DNA from: DAOMFB01 sp963801475
GTDB lineage: Bacteria > Acidobacteriota > Thermoanaerobaculia > UBA5066
Direction of reading: 5' to 3'
DNA: 64,000 nucleotides
NCBI GenBank assembly: GCA_963801475.1
Contig: CAWDEX010000001.1
Coordinates: 1,736,001 to 1,800,000 of the forward strand
Shown here: piece after piece, positions 1-9,373 of the stretch
Layout: each line of letters begins with the position of its first letter
Position numbering within the stretch: the first letter of the stretch is position 1
Position numbers and translations under genes: made by a program
The notes under the pieces: generated by a model
The model's input: only the letters and a program-made list of their open reading frames with translations
The model's database searches: none
What the model was told of the DNA's origin: nothing

Positions 1-672
1 TACGGCGAGGAGAGCGGCGTCGGTCGCGCCCTCCGCGCCCACCCGCGCCGCGCCTCGGGCGAGAGCCTCCGGATCGGCGTGGTCGGCCTCGGCGTCGGGA
101 CCCTCGCGGCGTACACGCGGCCGGGCGACGTCCTCCGTTTCTACGAGATCAATCCGGACGTCATCGCCCTCTCGAAGGGTCCGGATCCCCGCTTCACCTT
201 CCTGGCCGATGCCGCGGGTTCCGTCGACGTCGTCGAGGGGGACGCGCGCCTCTCCCTCGAGCGCGAGCTCGCGCGAGGCGAGCCGCAGCGATTCGACGTC
301 CTCGTGCTCGACGCCTTCTCGAGCGACGCCATTCCGGTCCACCTCCTGACGGCCGAAGCCTTCGCCACGTATCTCGCGCACCTCCGTGACGCCGACGCGA
401 TCGTCGCCGTGCACACCTCGAACCGCCACATCCGACTCGAGCCGGTCCTCCTGGAGGTGGCGCGCCGGTACGGCCTCGCGGCCGTGGAATCGGACACCGA
501 CCCCGCGGGGCCCGCCTACTCGCGGAGCGTCTGGGTCCTGCTGTCGCGCCGGACGGACGTGCTTCGGCGCCCCGGCATCGGGGAAGCCGCGGTGGAGCTG
601 ACGGGACACGGCCGACGTGTCTCCCTCTGGACCGACGATTACAGCAACGTCTTCGGCGTCGTCGTCCGGTAG
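1..672 (+). CDS. Spermidine synthase-like SAM-dependent protein (5' end outside window)
   Basis: The frame is open from base 1, so the true start lies upstream; 223 residues are visible. Near the start VVGLGVGTLAAY is the glycine-rich SAM (or decarboxylated SAM) binding loop, followed by an acidic strand end (FYEINPDV), VEGDARL and VLDAFSSDAIPVHLLT, the DAFSSD segment being typical of spermidine-synthase-fold proteins, including the fused membrane-transporter/spermidine-synthase proteins of bacteria. The residual length fits the C-terminal catalytic domain of such a fusion, but the membrane part would be outside the window. No other polyamine gene is nearby, so a polyamine role is not proved. 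It ends 7 bases before a convergent gene. Confidence 0.75.
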   Translation, partial: YGEESGVGRALRAHPRRASGESLRIGVVGLGVGTLAAYTRPGDVLRFYEINPDVIALSKGPDPRFTFLADAAGSVDVVEGDARLSLERELARGEPQRFDVLVLDAFSSDAIPVHLLTAEAFATYLAHLRDADAIVAVHTSNRHIRLEPVLLEVARRYGLAAVESDTDPAGPAYSRSVWVLLSRRTDVLRRPGIGEAAVELTGHGRRVSLWTDDYSNVFGVVVR

Positions 673-679
673 GAGCCGG

Positions 680-1783
680 TCAGGAAAGGGCCGCCGAAAG
701 CTCGTGGAAGCGCCGCCGGAAGAGGATCATCTCCTCCGCGCTTCGCGCGTCCGGATGAAGCCGGTTTGCCAGGAGGACGTAGATCCGCCCGCGGAGCGGG
801 TCGACGAAGAGGGAACTCCCCGTGAAACCGGTGTGGCCGAAGCTCTCCGGAGCGAGCGCCTCGCCGGCGCTCCGGACGGTCCGCGCGAGGGCCCAGCCGA
901 GCCCCCGGTCCTCTCCGAGACCCTCCGTCTGGTTTCGGACGGCCTCGGCCACGGATCCTTCCGCCAGAAGGCGCGGATCCCGGCCGAGCCAGGCCCTGGC
1001 CAGCGCCGCGACCGCTTCGGCCGTCCCGAAGAGGCCGGCGTTCAGGGACACGCCGCCTCCCCGCCGCAGGGCGTTTCCGTCGTTCACCTCTCCGTTCACG
1101 ACGCCGCGGCGGAACGCCGGGTAGGCGAGGCCGCGTTCCGCGACCTTCCGTCGTTCCGTGGCGTCGTCCCGTTCGCCTCCCGCCGCCCGCAGACGATCGC
1201 CCCCGGCGGGGGCGAAGACCAGATCCGGGGAGAGGCCGAGCGGGCCGGACACGCGTGCGGCGAAGAAGGCGTCGAGCGGCATTCCAGAAACGCGCTCGAC
1301 GACGTCCGAGAGGAGGAGATACCCGGGGCACGAGTAGACGACCTTCCGGCCGGGCGGCCCGTCCGGCTCGAGGTCGGCCAGCCCCTTCCGGTACGCCGCG
1401 CGCCCCTCGCCCCGGACGTAATGAGGGAACCAGTCGACGACGCCTCCCGTGTGCGCGAGAAGACGCCGGAGCGTCACGCCGTCGAATTTCGTCTTCCTCC
1501 AGAGGTCATCGAAGCGGGAGACCTCGTCGTCGAGCGCGAGGAGCTTCTCCTCGACGAGGGCGAGAACGAGCGCGGCGCCGACCAGCGGCTTCGTGAGCGA
1601 CGCGAGGTCCCAGAGCGTCCCGGCCTCCGCCGGGGCGCGTTCGGCATCCGGCTCGAGCCGGGACGCCCCCGCTTCGCCCGCGAAGAGGACCTCTCCGTCG
1701 GACTCGACGCGAGCGCACGCGGCGGCGAAGATCCCCCGCTCGACACCCTCCGAGAGAAGACGGAGGGCCGCTTCCCGGCTCAT
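680..1783 (-). CDS. Class C beta-lactamase-family serine hydrolase
   Basis: 367 residues of the penicillin-binding-protein/class C beta-lactamase fold. The nucleophile motif SxxK is SLTK at residues 62-65. The second motif, usually YxN, reads YSC at residues 150-152, and a KTG-like HTG triad lies near residue 320 (FGHTGFTG). There is no signal peptide at the chosen ATG, which overlaps the stop codon of the upstream lipoprotein gene as ATGA, so the two are translationally coupled. Members include esterases and D-alanyl peptidases; the substrate cannot be told. The Asn-to-Cys change in the second motif makes true beta-lactamase activity unlikely. Confidence 0.85.
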   Translation of the reverse strand: MSREAALRLLSEGVERGIFAAACARVESDGEVLFAGEAGASRLEPDAERAPAEAGTLWDLASLTKPLVGAALVLALVEEKLLALDDEVSRFDDLWRKTKFDGVTLRRLLAHTGGVVDWFPHYVRGEGRAAYRKGLADLEPDGPPGRKVVYSCPGYLLLSDVVERVSGMPLDAFFAARVSGPLGLSPDLVFAPAGGDRLRAAGGERDDATERRKVAERGLAYPAFRRGVVNGEVNDGNALRRGGGVSLNAGLFGTAEAVAALARAWLGRDPRLLAEGSVAEAVRNQTEGLGEDRGLGWALARTVRSAGEALAPESFGHTGFTGSSLFVDPLRGRIYVLLANRLHPDARSAEEMILFRRRFHELSAALS

Positions 1784-2460
1784 CTCGCCGGCGCGGCCGA
1801 CGGGGAGCGTGCCGCCGGCGCGGCCCGCGGAAGCGGCTGGTCCAGGACGTCGCCGGCTGCCTCGAGCCGGGCCAGGAACGGCTCGATCGTCTTCAGGTTC
1901 GCGCGGACGCTCTCGGGCTCCTTCTCCCGCGATTCCCGCCGGGTCCGGTTCGCCTCCGCCTCGAAGTTGGCCATCTGCTCCGCGAGGAGCCTCCGCGACC
2001 CTTCGTCAGGCGCTGCCGCCCGGCGTGTCTTCAGCTCTTCCAGGGTCCGCTCGAGCATCGCGAGGTGCGCCGTCATGAGATGTTCGGACAGCGCGGCGGC
2101 TTCGGCCTCGAGCACGCGCTCGCGGACCCAGAGGTACTCCGAGACGTTGAGCCCCCGTCCACGGGCCACGACGACGTCCGGCCCCTCGAGGTCGAGCGGG
2201 TCGCCGAAAGCCAGGAGGCTTCCGGAAGGCTTCCGGCCCCGGTCGAGCTTGAGCTTCTCGAGGACGCCGAGATAGGCCTCGACCTGTGCCTTCGAGAGCC
2301 GCCCGTCTCCCGGCGGGCGGTAGACGGTTCGCGCCGGTTCGGCGGGGCGGGGCGTCGGAGCCGCTCCTCCCGCGGCCGGTGACGGCGCCCCGCGGCGACA
2401 GCCGACGGACAGGGCCGCCGCGCCGAGGAGGGCGACGAACGGGACGAAGCGTCGCGGCAC
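1780..2460 (-). CDS. Hypothetical lipoprotein with coiled-coil C-terminus
   Basis: 226 residues from a GTG start. The N-terminus is a lipoprotein signal: a short basic stretch, a hydrophobic run and the lipobox LSVGC near residue 17, followed by a Pro/Ala-rich linker. The rest is charged and rich in Leu, Glu and Arg, consistent with a helical coiled coil on the periplasmic face of a membrane. I recognise no family. The start is favoured because TATCAT lies six bases upstream with no Shine-Dalgarno sequence. It is divergent from the Ser/Thr kinase gene across 42 bases and coupled by an ATGA overlap to the downstream serine hydrolase. Confidence 0.7.
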   Translation of the reverse strand: MPRRFVPFVALLGAAALSVGCRRGAPSPAAGGAAPTPRPAEPARTVYRPPGDGRLSKAQVEAYLGVLEKLKLDRGRKPSGSLLAFGDPLDLEGPDVVVARGRGLNVSEYLWVRERVLEAEAAALSEHLMTAHLAMLERTLEELKTRRAAAPDEGSRRLLAEQMANFEAEANRTRRESREKEPESVRANLKTIEPFLARLEAAGDVLDQPLPRAAPAARSPSAAPAR

Positions 2461-2466
2461 CCGGCG

Positions 2467-2472
2467 ATGATA
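2467..2472 (-). promoter_or_regulatory. Candidate -10 element for leaderless lipoprotein mRNA
   Basis: On the minus strand this reads TATCAT, six bases before the GTG start at 2460. No Shine-Dalgarno sequence is present. Distance and sequence fit transcription starting at or next to the start codon. Confidence 0.5.
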
Positions 2473-2502
2473 GCGAACGCGTGGTACGCTCTTTTTCAAC
2501 TG

Positions 2503-4218
2503 ATGCTGACCCAGGTCGGCAAATATGAGATCGTCGAGAAAATCGGCGTCGGCGGGTTCGGCACCGTCTACAAAGGCCGGGATCCGTTCATCAAGCGCCT
2601 CGTCGCCATCAAGACGTGTCAGAGCGACGAGGATGAGATCAAGAAGCGGTTCTTCCGCGAGGCGGAGTTCGCCGGGAACCTGCACCACCCGAACGTCACG
2701 ACGATCTACGACTTCGGCGTGACCGAGGACGGAACGCCCTACATCGTCCAGGAGTTCCTGACCGGCGAAGACCTCGACAAGCTCATCAAGAAGCACGCTC
2801 CGCTGTCGCTCCACCGGAAGGTCAGGATCCTCGTGGACGTCTGCGAAGGGCTCGGCTACGCCCACACGGCCGGGATCATCCACCGCGACATCAAGCCGTC
2901 GAACATCCGTATCCTCGATGACGGTACCGTGAAGATCATGGACTTCGGCATCGCCAAGTCGCTGGTCTCGCCTTCGACCCTGACCCAGACGGGCATCACG
3001 CTCGGCACCGCCTCGTACCTGGCGCCCGAGCAGATCCGCGGCGAGACGCTGGACGCGCGGACCGACATCTTCTCCCTCGGGGTCGTCGCGTACGAGATCC
3101 TGACCGGACAGAAGCCCTTCACCGGCGACCACATCTCGACGGTCCTCTACAAGATCATGAACGAGACGCCGCCCCGTACCGCCGAGTTCGACCCGGCCGT
3201 GCCGGCCGCGCTGGACCAGATCGTCCACCGTGCCCTCGAGAAGGACCGCGGCCAGCGCTACGCCAGTTGCAGCGAGGTCAAGAGGGACCTCGCGGCCACG
3301 CTGAAGCAGATTCCGGACGAGGTACCGACGCTCCCCACGTCCCGCCGTCCGGCCCTCGACGTCGAAAGAACGGTCGCCACCCCTTCGAGCGGCTTCTCCC
3401 GCGCGGGCGTGTCCGGGCCCGCGGCCTCGGGGACGCCGGCGACGTCGGCCGCCGTCCCGCCGTCCGCCACCAAGCTGGAATCGGTCGCCGACGTCAACCT
3501 GCGGAGGGACACGGCCGGCCAGCCGGCCGGCAGGCCCGCACCCGAAAGGAGCCACGCCCTCGGCATCTTCGCCGCGGCTGCGGCCCTGCTGGTCATCGTC
3601 GGAATCGGCGGTTATCTGGCTCTCCGCGGCGGAAAGGAGCCGGCCGGTCCGCCGGGGCCGGCCGTCGCGACGCCGATCCCGGTGCCGACATCGGTGCCGT
3701 CCGCCACGGCCGCTCCGGAGTTGGCCACACCCCCGGCGGCACCGACGTCGGCACCGCCCGAGCCGACGCCTGCGCCGACCCGCGATCCGGACACGCCGGT
3801 GACGGTGACCTTCGAGTCGAACTCGAACGCACAGCTCACGGTCGACGGCAAGGCCTACCGGGGACTCCCGGCGCCCGTCCGGGTCTCCCTGAAGCCCGGA
3901 AAGCACGTGGCCGTCTTCGAGATCCCGAACTACCAGAAGAAGTCCGAGCCGTTCGAGGTCCGCCCCGGCGGCGCGCCGACGAGCGTCCGCGTGAACTTCC
4001 CGCCCTGGGGGATCCTCGACATCGGATCGGACCCGCCCGGGGCCGAGGTCCGGATCGACGGCACCGCGGTCGGCACGACGCCGTTCAAGAAGCCCTTCCC
4101 GGTCGGGGCCCACGCCATCGAGGTCAGTCTCCCGGGATTCGAGCCGGCGGGCGATTCCCGCCTCGTGAGTGAGCTGGAGTCGACCAAGGCCTTCTTCCGC
4201 CTGAAGAAGAGCCCCTGA
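2503..4218 (+). CDS. Membrane Ser/Thr protein kinase with PEGA domains
   Basis: 571 residues from the ATG directly before LTQVGKYEIVEKIG; an in-frame ATG at 2467 would add twelve residues but overlaps the divergent promoter. An N-terminal Hanks-type kinase domain (about residues 7-275) shows the glycine loop GVGGFGTVY, VAIKT (ATP lysine), HRDIKPSN (catalytic loop), DFG and APEQ. A Pro/Ala-rich stretch follows, then one membrane helix (IFAAAAALLVIVGIGGYLAL) and an external part with PEGA-type repeats (for example PPGAEVRIDG and TPFKKPFPVGAH). It probably senses an envelope signal and phosphorylates cytoplasmic targets. A TPR gene follows after 34 bases but has its own promoter-like hexamer. 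Confidence 0.93.
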   Translation: MLTQVGKYEIVEKIGVGGFGTVYKGRDPFIKRLVAIKTCQSDEDEIKKRFFREAEFAGNLHHPNVTTIYDFGVTEDGTPYIVQEFLTGEDLDKLIKKHAPLSLHRKVRILVDVCEGLGYAHTAGIIHRDIKPSNIRILDDGTVKIMDFGIAKSLVSPSTLTQTGITLGTASYLAPEQIRGETLDARTDIFSLGVVAYEILTGQKPFTGDHISTVLYKIMNETPPRTAEFDPAVPAALDQIVHRALEKDRGQRYASCSEVKRDLAATLKQIPDEVPTLPTSRRPALDVERTVATPSSGFSRAGVSGPAASGTPATSAAVPPSATKLESVADVNLRRDTAGQPAGRPAPERSHALGIFAAAAALLVIVGIGGYLALRGGKEPAGPPGPAVATPIPVPTSVPSATAAPELATPPAAPTSAPPEPTPAPTRDPDTPVTVTFESNSNAQLTVDGKAYRGLPAPVRVSLKPGKHVAVFEIPNYQKKSEPFEVRPGGAPTSVRVNFPPWGILDIGSDPPGAEVRIDGTAVGTTPFKKPFPVGAHAIEVSLPGFEPAGDSRLVSELESTKAFFRLKKSP

Positions 4219-4240
4219 TCCCCGGACTCGGGCGCGCGTC

Positions 4241-4246
4241 TACAAT
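4241..4246 (+). promoter_or_regulatory. Candidate -10 element for leaderless TPR-protein mRNA
   Basis: TACAAT lies exactly six bases before the ATG at 4253. The six-base gap contains no ribosome binding site. Confidence 0.55.
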
Positions 4247-4252
4247 CGAAGA

Positions 4253-5947
4253 ATGTTCCGGAGGCTCCTTCCGGCTCTGGCGATGACCCTCCTCCTCTGG
4301 GCGCCGGGGGTCCGGAGTCAGGAGGCGTCCGACTCCTACGAGCGCGAAGCGAAGAAGGAGTTCAATCAGGGGCGGTACCAGCAGGCGGCGGTGAAGTTCC
4401 AGCTGGCCGCAGAAGCCTCGGCCGACGGAACACGACGCGCGCGGATGAACCTCCAGGAAGCGTGGTCGCACTTCAACGCCCGGAGCCTGAAGGACGCGCG
4501 CGACGCGCTGAAGTCCGCCTTCACGATCAACCCCGACCTCGAGGTCGTCCCCGACTTCTTCTCGCCCGATTTCATGAAGCTGGTGGACGAGGTCCGCGCC
4601 GCCTCCCGCGCCGCGGCTGCGGCTCCAACCGTCGACGTCGCCGAGACGCTCCGGATGGCCCGGGAGCGGCTCAGGGCCCGGGAGTTCGACGAGGTCATTC
4701 ACGACCTCACGTACAACGTCCCGGCGGAGAAGCTGGGACGCGAGGGGTCCGAGACGCTCGCGGCGGCCCTCGAGGGCAAGGGACGGTTCGCCGATGCCGC
4801 GCGGGTCCGGGCCGCGGCGGGCCTCGGGGCGCCCTCCGTACCGGTCGCGCCGCCCGCGGCGGCCACGCCTGCTCCGCCGCCGGCGAAGGCCGCCCCGCCG
4901 GCGCCGACCCTGCCCCCGTCCTCCGCCGCGATTCCTCAGCGGCCCGGCGCGGCGCCGGTCGACTACCTCGCTCTCGGCCGGCAGGCTCTCCAGCGGGGTG
5001 ACCCGATGAACGCCATGGCGGCGGCCAACCGCCAGCTGGAGCTGGAGCCGAACTCCAGCGAGGCCTACCGCCTACTCGCCGAGGTGAACCTCCAGCGTGG
5101 CGAGAAGAGCATGGCGGAGGCCTTCTTCAGACAATCGTTGAAGTACAACGAGAAGAACGAAGCGACGCTCCTCCTCCTTTACGACTACTACACCGCCGAG
5201 AAGGACTGGAAGAACGCGCTCGACTCTCTCCGGCGCGCCACCGAGGTGAACCCGGCGAACCGCGAGCGGATGGTCGCGCTCGGCCGGAGGATCCGCGGAG
5301 ACGGCGACCTCGAGCGCGCCGCGCAGGTCTTCGCCTCCGCGGCCGAGGCCCTTCCGAACGACGCGTCCGTCCTGACCGAGTACGCGGCCGTCCTCCTCGC
5401 CGCGAACAAGACCGATGCCGCCCTCGAGCCGCTGATGAAGGCCGTCGCCGCCGCGCGCGACCGCGAGGTCGTGCACGCCAACCTCGCCGTCGTGCTCCGG
5501 CGGAAGAACCAGTTCCGCGAGGCCGAGCGCGAGTACCGCGAGGCGCTCCGGTGCGACCCCGACTACGTCCCGGCGCTCGTCGGTCTGGGGACGCTCCTCC
5601 TCCAGCGGCAGAGCGCCGCGGAGGCCGTGGTCCCCCTGAAGAAGGCGACCGCCCTCGATCCGCGGAACGCGGACGCCGTCTGGGCCCTCCTCAGGGCCTA
5701 CCGGCTCTCGGGGCTAACGAAGGAAGCCGGGGAGATGCTCGAACGGGCGCTCGAGCTCGACACGCCCGAGATCTGGAACGAGGCGGGGGTCCTCCTCGCC
5801 GACCGGGGCCGCTTCGACGAGGCGTCCCGGGCCTTCGGTCACGCGTCGGACCGGGCGGCCGACGTGCCCGTCTACCGGACGAACCGCGACCGGGCGACCG
5901 CCACGGCGAAATTCCTGAAGGACGCCGGCACCGCGCCGTCCCGCTGA
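4253..5947 (+). CDS. Exported TPR-repeat protein
   Basis: 564 residues. The N-terminus is a cleavable signal peptide (basic MFRR, hydrophobic core, cleavage near VRSQ). Two tetratricopeptide-like blocks follow: one around residues 25-110 and a long array from about 240 to the end, with repeated small-residue/aromatic spacing such as ALALGRQALQRGD-like helices and LKYNEKNEATLLLL. They are separated by a Pro/Ala-rich linker (about 180-235). Such proteins scaffold periplasmic or outer-membrane complexes; no partner is evident. It follows the kinase on the same strand. The convergent Nudix gene ends 10 bases beyond its stop codon. Confidence 0.85.
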   Translation: MFRRLLPALAMTLLLWAPGVRSQEASDSYEREAKKEFNQGRYQQAAVKFQLAAEASADGTRRARMNLQEAWSHFNARSLKDARDALKSAFTINPDLEVVPDFFSPDFMKLVDEVRAASRAAAAAPTVDVAETLRMARERLRAREFDEVIHDLTYNVPAEKLGREGSETLAAALEGKGRFADAARVRAAAGLGAPSVPVAPPAAATPAPPPAKAAPPAPTLPPSSAAIPQRPGAAPVDYLALGRQALQRGDPMNAMAAANRQLELEPNSSEAYRLLAEVNLQRGEKSMAEAFFRQSLKYNEKNEATLLLLYDYYTAEKDWKNALDSLRRATEVNPANRERMVALGRRIRGDGDLERAAQVFASAAEALPNDASVLTEYAAVLLAANKTDAALEPLMKAVAAARDREVVHANLAVVLRRKNQFREAEREYREALRCDPDYVPALVGLGTLLLQRQSAAEAVVPLKKATALDPRNADAVWALLRAYRLSGLTKEAGEMLERALELDTPEIWNEAGVLLADRGRFDEASRAFGHASDRAADVPVYRTNRDRATATAKFLKDAGTAPSR

Positions 5948-5957
5948 CGGACCCGGC

Positions 5958-6581
5958 TCAACCCGCCGCGGGCTCGGCCCCGAGCGCTTCGAGAAAATCC
6001 GCCAGGATGCGCGCCGTGGCCCCCCAGATCGCGTGACCACGATAGTGGTAGACGAGGGTCATCACCTCGCGTCCCTTCCACCGGACCGGTCGCTCCTCCA
6101 CGACCATGGGGTCCTGGAGGTAGGAGAGCGGAATCTCGATGATCGACTCCACCTCGCCCGCCTCCGGCCGGAACGTCACCGGATACGGGATCGCGCCGAC
6201 GAACGGCGAGATGTCGAACGACGTGACGGTCAACATCTTCGGGAGCGCCCCCAGGATCTTCACGCTCCCGCGCGGGACGCCGATCTCCTCCTCCGTCTCC
6301 CGGATCGCCGTGACCCAGAGGTTCTCGTCCTCCGGGTGCTGGCCTCCGCCGGGAAAGGAGATCTGTCCCTTGTGGTGCTCGACGGTGTCGGTCCGCTTCG
6401 TGAAGAGGGTCCAGAGGCTTCCGTCCCGGACGTAGAGCGGAACCAGGACCGCCGCGGGACGGAACGGGCCGTCGCCGACTCTCTCCGTCTGGATCGGACG
6501 CTCCGGCCGCTTCCGCCCGAGCTTCGCCCGGATCTCCTCCATCCAGCCGACGCCGGCGGCGGGAGGCCGTGGGTCCGTCAC
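5958..6581 (-). CDS. Nudix hydrolase, CoA-pyrophosphatase type
   Basis: 207 residues. The Nudix box is intact: a GGG lead-in, then glutamate and RETEEEIGV with the expected spacing (GX5EX7REUXEEXGU). The preceding QISFPGGGQHPEDE segment matches the CoA/NUDT7-like subgroup, which cleaves CoA to phosphopantetheine and adenosine 3',5'-bisphosphate. The GTG start overlaps the prfB stop codon as GTGA, making it the last gene of the nfeD-to-nudix operon. The substrate assignment rests on subgroup resemblance only. Confidence 0.85.
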   Translation of the reverse strand: MTDPRPPAAGVGWMEEIRAKLGRKRPERPIQTERVGDGPFRPAAVLVPLYVRDGSLWTLFTKRTDTVEHHKGQISFPGGGQHPEDENLWVTAIRETEEEIGVPRGSVKILGALPKMLTVTSFDISPFVGAIPYPVTFRPEAGEVESIIEIPLSYLQDPMVVEERPVRWKGREVMTLVYHYRGHAIWGATARILADFLEALGAEPAAG

Positions 6582-7730
6582 GCCTCGGCCTCGTCCGGCA
6601 ACGTGGCAGCCGACTGGCGCGTCCGGACCTTCTCGCCGTGCTTGGCGAAGCTCTGGAGATAAGCCTCGACGTACCCGTCGAGGTCACCGTCGAGAACGCG
6701 GTCGACGTCCCCCATCTCGAACCCGGTCCGGTGGTCCTTCACGAGCCGGTACGGGGCGAGAACGTAGGAGCGGATCTGCGACCCGAACCCGATCTCCATC
6801 TTCACGCCGGCGCGGGCGGCGTCCTTGGCGCGCCGCTCCTCGACCGCCTTCTGGTAGAGGCGCGACCGCAGGACCTTCATGGCGAAGTCGCGGTTCTTGT
6901 GCTGCGACCTCTCGTTCTGGCAGGAGACGACGATACCGGTCGGCAGGTGCGTGATCCGGATGGCGGACTCCGTCTTGTTGACGTGCTGCCCCCCCTTGCC
7001 GCCCGCCCGGAAGGTGTCCACCTTCAGCTCCTTCTCGTTGATCTCCACCTCGATCGAGTCGTCGATCTCCGGCGAGACGTGGACCGACGCGAAGGAGGTG
7101 TGGCGGCGCGCCGCGGCGTCGAACGGCGAGATCCGGACCAGCCGGTGGACGCCGTGCTCGGACTTCAGGTGCCCGTAGGCGTACTCCCCCTCGAAGCGGA
7201 GCGTCGCCGTCTTGATGCCCGCGTCCTCGGCGTTCGCGACCTCGAGGATGCTCGTCTTGAAGCCCTTCCGTTCCCCGTACCGCTCGTACATCCGGAGGAG
7301 CATCTCGGCCCAGTCCTGCGCCTCGGTCCCCCCCTGTCCGGCGTGGATCTCGAGGATGGCCGGGAGCGTATCCTCCATGTCGGTCAGCTTGAAGGTCAGC
7401 TCCTTCTCACGGGCGAAGGCGCCGATCGCCGCGATCGCCGCGTCCGCGTCCTTCTCGACCGGCTCCCCCGACCGGAGGAACTCCAGGAGGATCTCCAGCT
7501 CCTCCTGCTTTTCCCGGAGGAGGCGGTCGTCGGCCAGGACGTTTTCGGCCTTCTTGAGCCTCTTCAGCGTCTCCTGGGCGGACACGTTGTCGTTCCAGAA
7601 CTCCGGAGCGCCTGTCTTTTCCTCGAGCTCGGCCTTTTCCTTCTCGGCCCGCGCGACGTCAAAGATAGCCCCGGAGGGCGCGCACGGCCGAGGCGAGCTC
7701 CGTGAGCCGCTCGACTCTCTCTTCGTTCAT
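6578..7730 (-). CDS. prfB: Peptide chain release factor 2 (programmed +1 frameshift)
   Basis: Release factor 2 recognises UGA and UAA stop codons and triggers peptide release. The body (second frame, from about 7664) contains the GGQ catalytic loop (AGGKGGQHVNKTESAIR) and the SPF anticodon-like tripeptide (VRISPFDAA), as in RF2. The first frame starts at ATG 7730 and codes 23 residues ending RGYL, then meets an in-frame TGA at 7659-7661. A +1 shift at CTT TGA C continues as LDVARAEKEK. With the shift the product is 383 residues, normal for the family. The start is preceded by the purine-rich GAGGAGAG. It lies 11 bases after lnt and overlaps the Nudix gene. Confidence 0.96.
7658..7673 (-). promoter_or_regulatory. 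prfB programmed +1 frameshift site
   Basis: Reading on the minus strand, CGGGGCTATCTTTGAC contains the CUU-UGA-C slip site. A short G-rich (internal Shine-Dalgarno-like) stretch lies just upstream, as in the conserved autoregulatory site of bacterial prfB. Low release factor 2 would slow termination at UGA and raise frameshifting. Confidence 0.92.
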
Positions 7731-7741
7731 GGCGTCTCTCC

Positions 7742-9328
7742 TCAGGTGGCGCGCGCGTCGGGCGCACGCGTCACCCCGGGCCTCCGGGGCGGGAAAGCCC
7801 GGGCGCGGAGGATAGCGGCGGCGAGGCCTGCGGCGCAAACCCAGAGCGGAGCGTCGCCCAGGGCGACCGCGGGGGGCGCCGGGAGCGGGGCGGGGAGAGG
7901 GACGGAGAAGGAGCCCTTCTGGTCCGGTCCGATTGTCACGAGGACCCTCCCTGCGGGGTCGACCGCCCCGCTGATGCCGGTGATGGCGGCGCGAACCAGC
8001 GGCCGCCCCGTCTCGACCGCGCGCAGGACGGCCGCCTGCCAGTGCTGCCGCCGGGCCCCCGCCTTCCCGTACCAGGCGTCGTTGGTCAGCGTGAAGAGGA
8101 CGTCGGCGCCGTCACGCGCGTGCTGGCGCGCGATCCCCGGGTAGACGACCTCGTAGCAGACGGCGCCGCCGAGCCGGACGCTCCCCAGCCGGAGAAGCTC
8201 GCTCCTCTTCGCCGGCGTGAACGCTCCCGGGACGGCGCGGCTGATGGGGCCGACGGACCGGAGGAGCCCCGCCAGAGGAACGTACTCGCCGAACGGCACG
8301 AGCCGCTGCTTCAGATAAGGCGGAAGGACGGGACCGTCCTTCGTCACGAGAAGCGCCGCGTTGTAGTACGGAGCCTCCGGGCGCGAGGGCGCCTCGGACC
8401 AGACGGTGTTGACCAGGATCGCCGTTCCCAGCTCCCGGCACAGGTCGGTCAGCGACTCCCGGTACCCGGCGTCCCAGGGCCACGAGAAGGGAGACGCGCT
8501 CTCCGGCCAGAGGACGACGTCCGGCCGGTCCTGCGCGACGAGGCGTCGCGTCTGCGCCACCAGGTCGCCGTACCGGCGGCCCGCCGTCCCTTCTTCCCAC
8601 CGGAGAAGCTGGGGGACGTTCGGCTGGACCACGCCGGCGCGAAGAACCGGTTCGCCGTCCGGCAGGCGGCTCAGCCGGAGGCCTCCCCCGACGACGACGG
8701 CCAGCGCCGCGACCGCCGTCCCGGCGAGCCACAGGAGGCGGACCGTCCGCCGGGGGCGGGTCAGGGCGACCAGCAGCGCCGCGTTCAGCGCGGCCACGAG
8801 GAAGGAGGTCAGATAGACGCCGCCGAGAGCCGCGCTCTGCACGAGCACGGGGTGATCGGCGAGCGCGCTCCCGAGAAGAACCCATGGAAAACCGCCGAAG
8901 ACCCAAAGGGTGCTCCGGAACCCCTCCTGGACCGCCCACGCCGCGCCCCACGTCAGGACGACCGCCGTCCCGGATCGAGGCGAGACGAGAGCGACGATCC
9001 ATGCCATCAGAGCGAACGGCACGGCGTAGAGGCCCGCCGCAATCACGAGGGAAAGAACGCCGAGGACGGGTCCCACGCCACCGAACGTGCTCACCGTGTA
9101 CGCGATCCAGGGAATCGCCGTCACCCAGAAGACGAAGCCGAAGAGCCCTCCCCGCTTCAACGCGTCCCTCGCGCCGGCGCCGTCGACAGCGGCCATCAGG
9201 GGGATCAACGCGACGGGGAGGAGCGGGAGAAGGGACGCGTTGGGGAAGCAGAGGGCCAGGAGGCCACCGGCCACGCAAGCCGAGACGGCACCGGAGAACG
9301 TCCTAGAAGGCAATACCGCCAGCATCAC
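7742..9328 (-). CDS. lnt: Apolipoprotein N-acyltransferase
   Basis: 528 residues. Lnt adds the third acyl chain to the N-terminal cysteine of lipoproteins in the inner membrane. The N-terminal half has about six to seven hydrophobic helices; the C-terminal half is a nitrilase-fold domain with the expected triad: Glu in VLWPESA, Lys in YLKQRLVPFGEY and Cys in GGAVCYE. Length is normal. GTG at 9328 is followed at once by ATG at 9325; either may be used, with AAGGA upstream. It follows lipA after 45 bases and precedes prfB by 11. Several lipoprotein genes in the window would be substrates. Confidence 0.95.
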   Translation of the reverse strand: MMLAVLPSRTFSGAVSACVAGGLLALCFPNASLLPLLPVALIPLMAAVDGAGARDALKRGGLFGFVFWVTAIPWIAYTVSTFGGVGPVLGVLSLVIAAGLYAVPFALMAWIVALVSPRSGTAVVLTWGAAWAVQEGFRSTLWVFGGFPWVLLGSALADHPVLVQSAALGGVYLTSFLVAALNAALLVALTRPRRTVRLLWLAGTAVAALAVVVGGGLRLSRLPDGEPVLRAGVVQPNVPQLLRWEEGTAGRRYGDLVAQTRRLVAQDRPDVVLWPESASPFSWPWDAGYRESLTDLCRELGTAILVNTVWSEAPSRPEAPYYNAALLVTKDGPVLPPYLKQRLVPFGEYVPLAGLLRSVGPISRAVPGAFTPAKRSELLRLGSVRLGGAVCYEVVYPGIARQHARDGADVLFTLTNDAWYGKAGARRQHWQAAVLRAVETGRPLVRAAITGISGAVDPAGRVLVTIGPDQKGSFSVPLPAPLPAPPAVALGDAPLWVCAAGLAAAILRARAFPPRRPGVTRAPDARAT

Positions 9329-9373
9329 GCGGCTCGTCCTTCGGGCATTCTCCCGGCCTTCCCGTCGCCCCGT

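Noticed and set aside
617..2275. A 552-codon plus-strand frame over the serine hydrolase and lipoprotein genes.
   Set aside because: Composition is low in hydrophobics and shows no motif, while both minus-strand genes have clear family features.
6578..7730. prfB as a broken gene because of the in-frame TGA.
   Set aside because: The TGA lies in the conserved programmed frameshift context and both halves encode conserved RF2 sequence.
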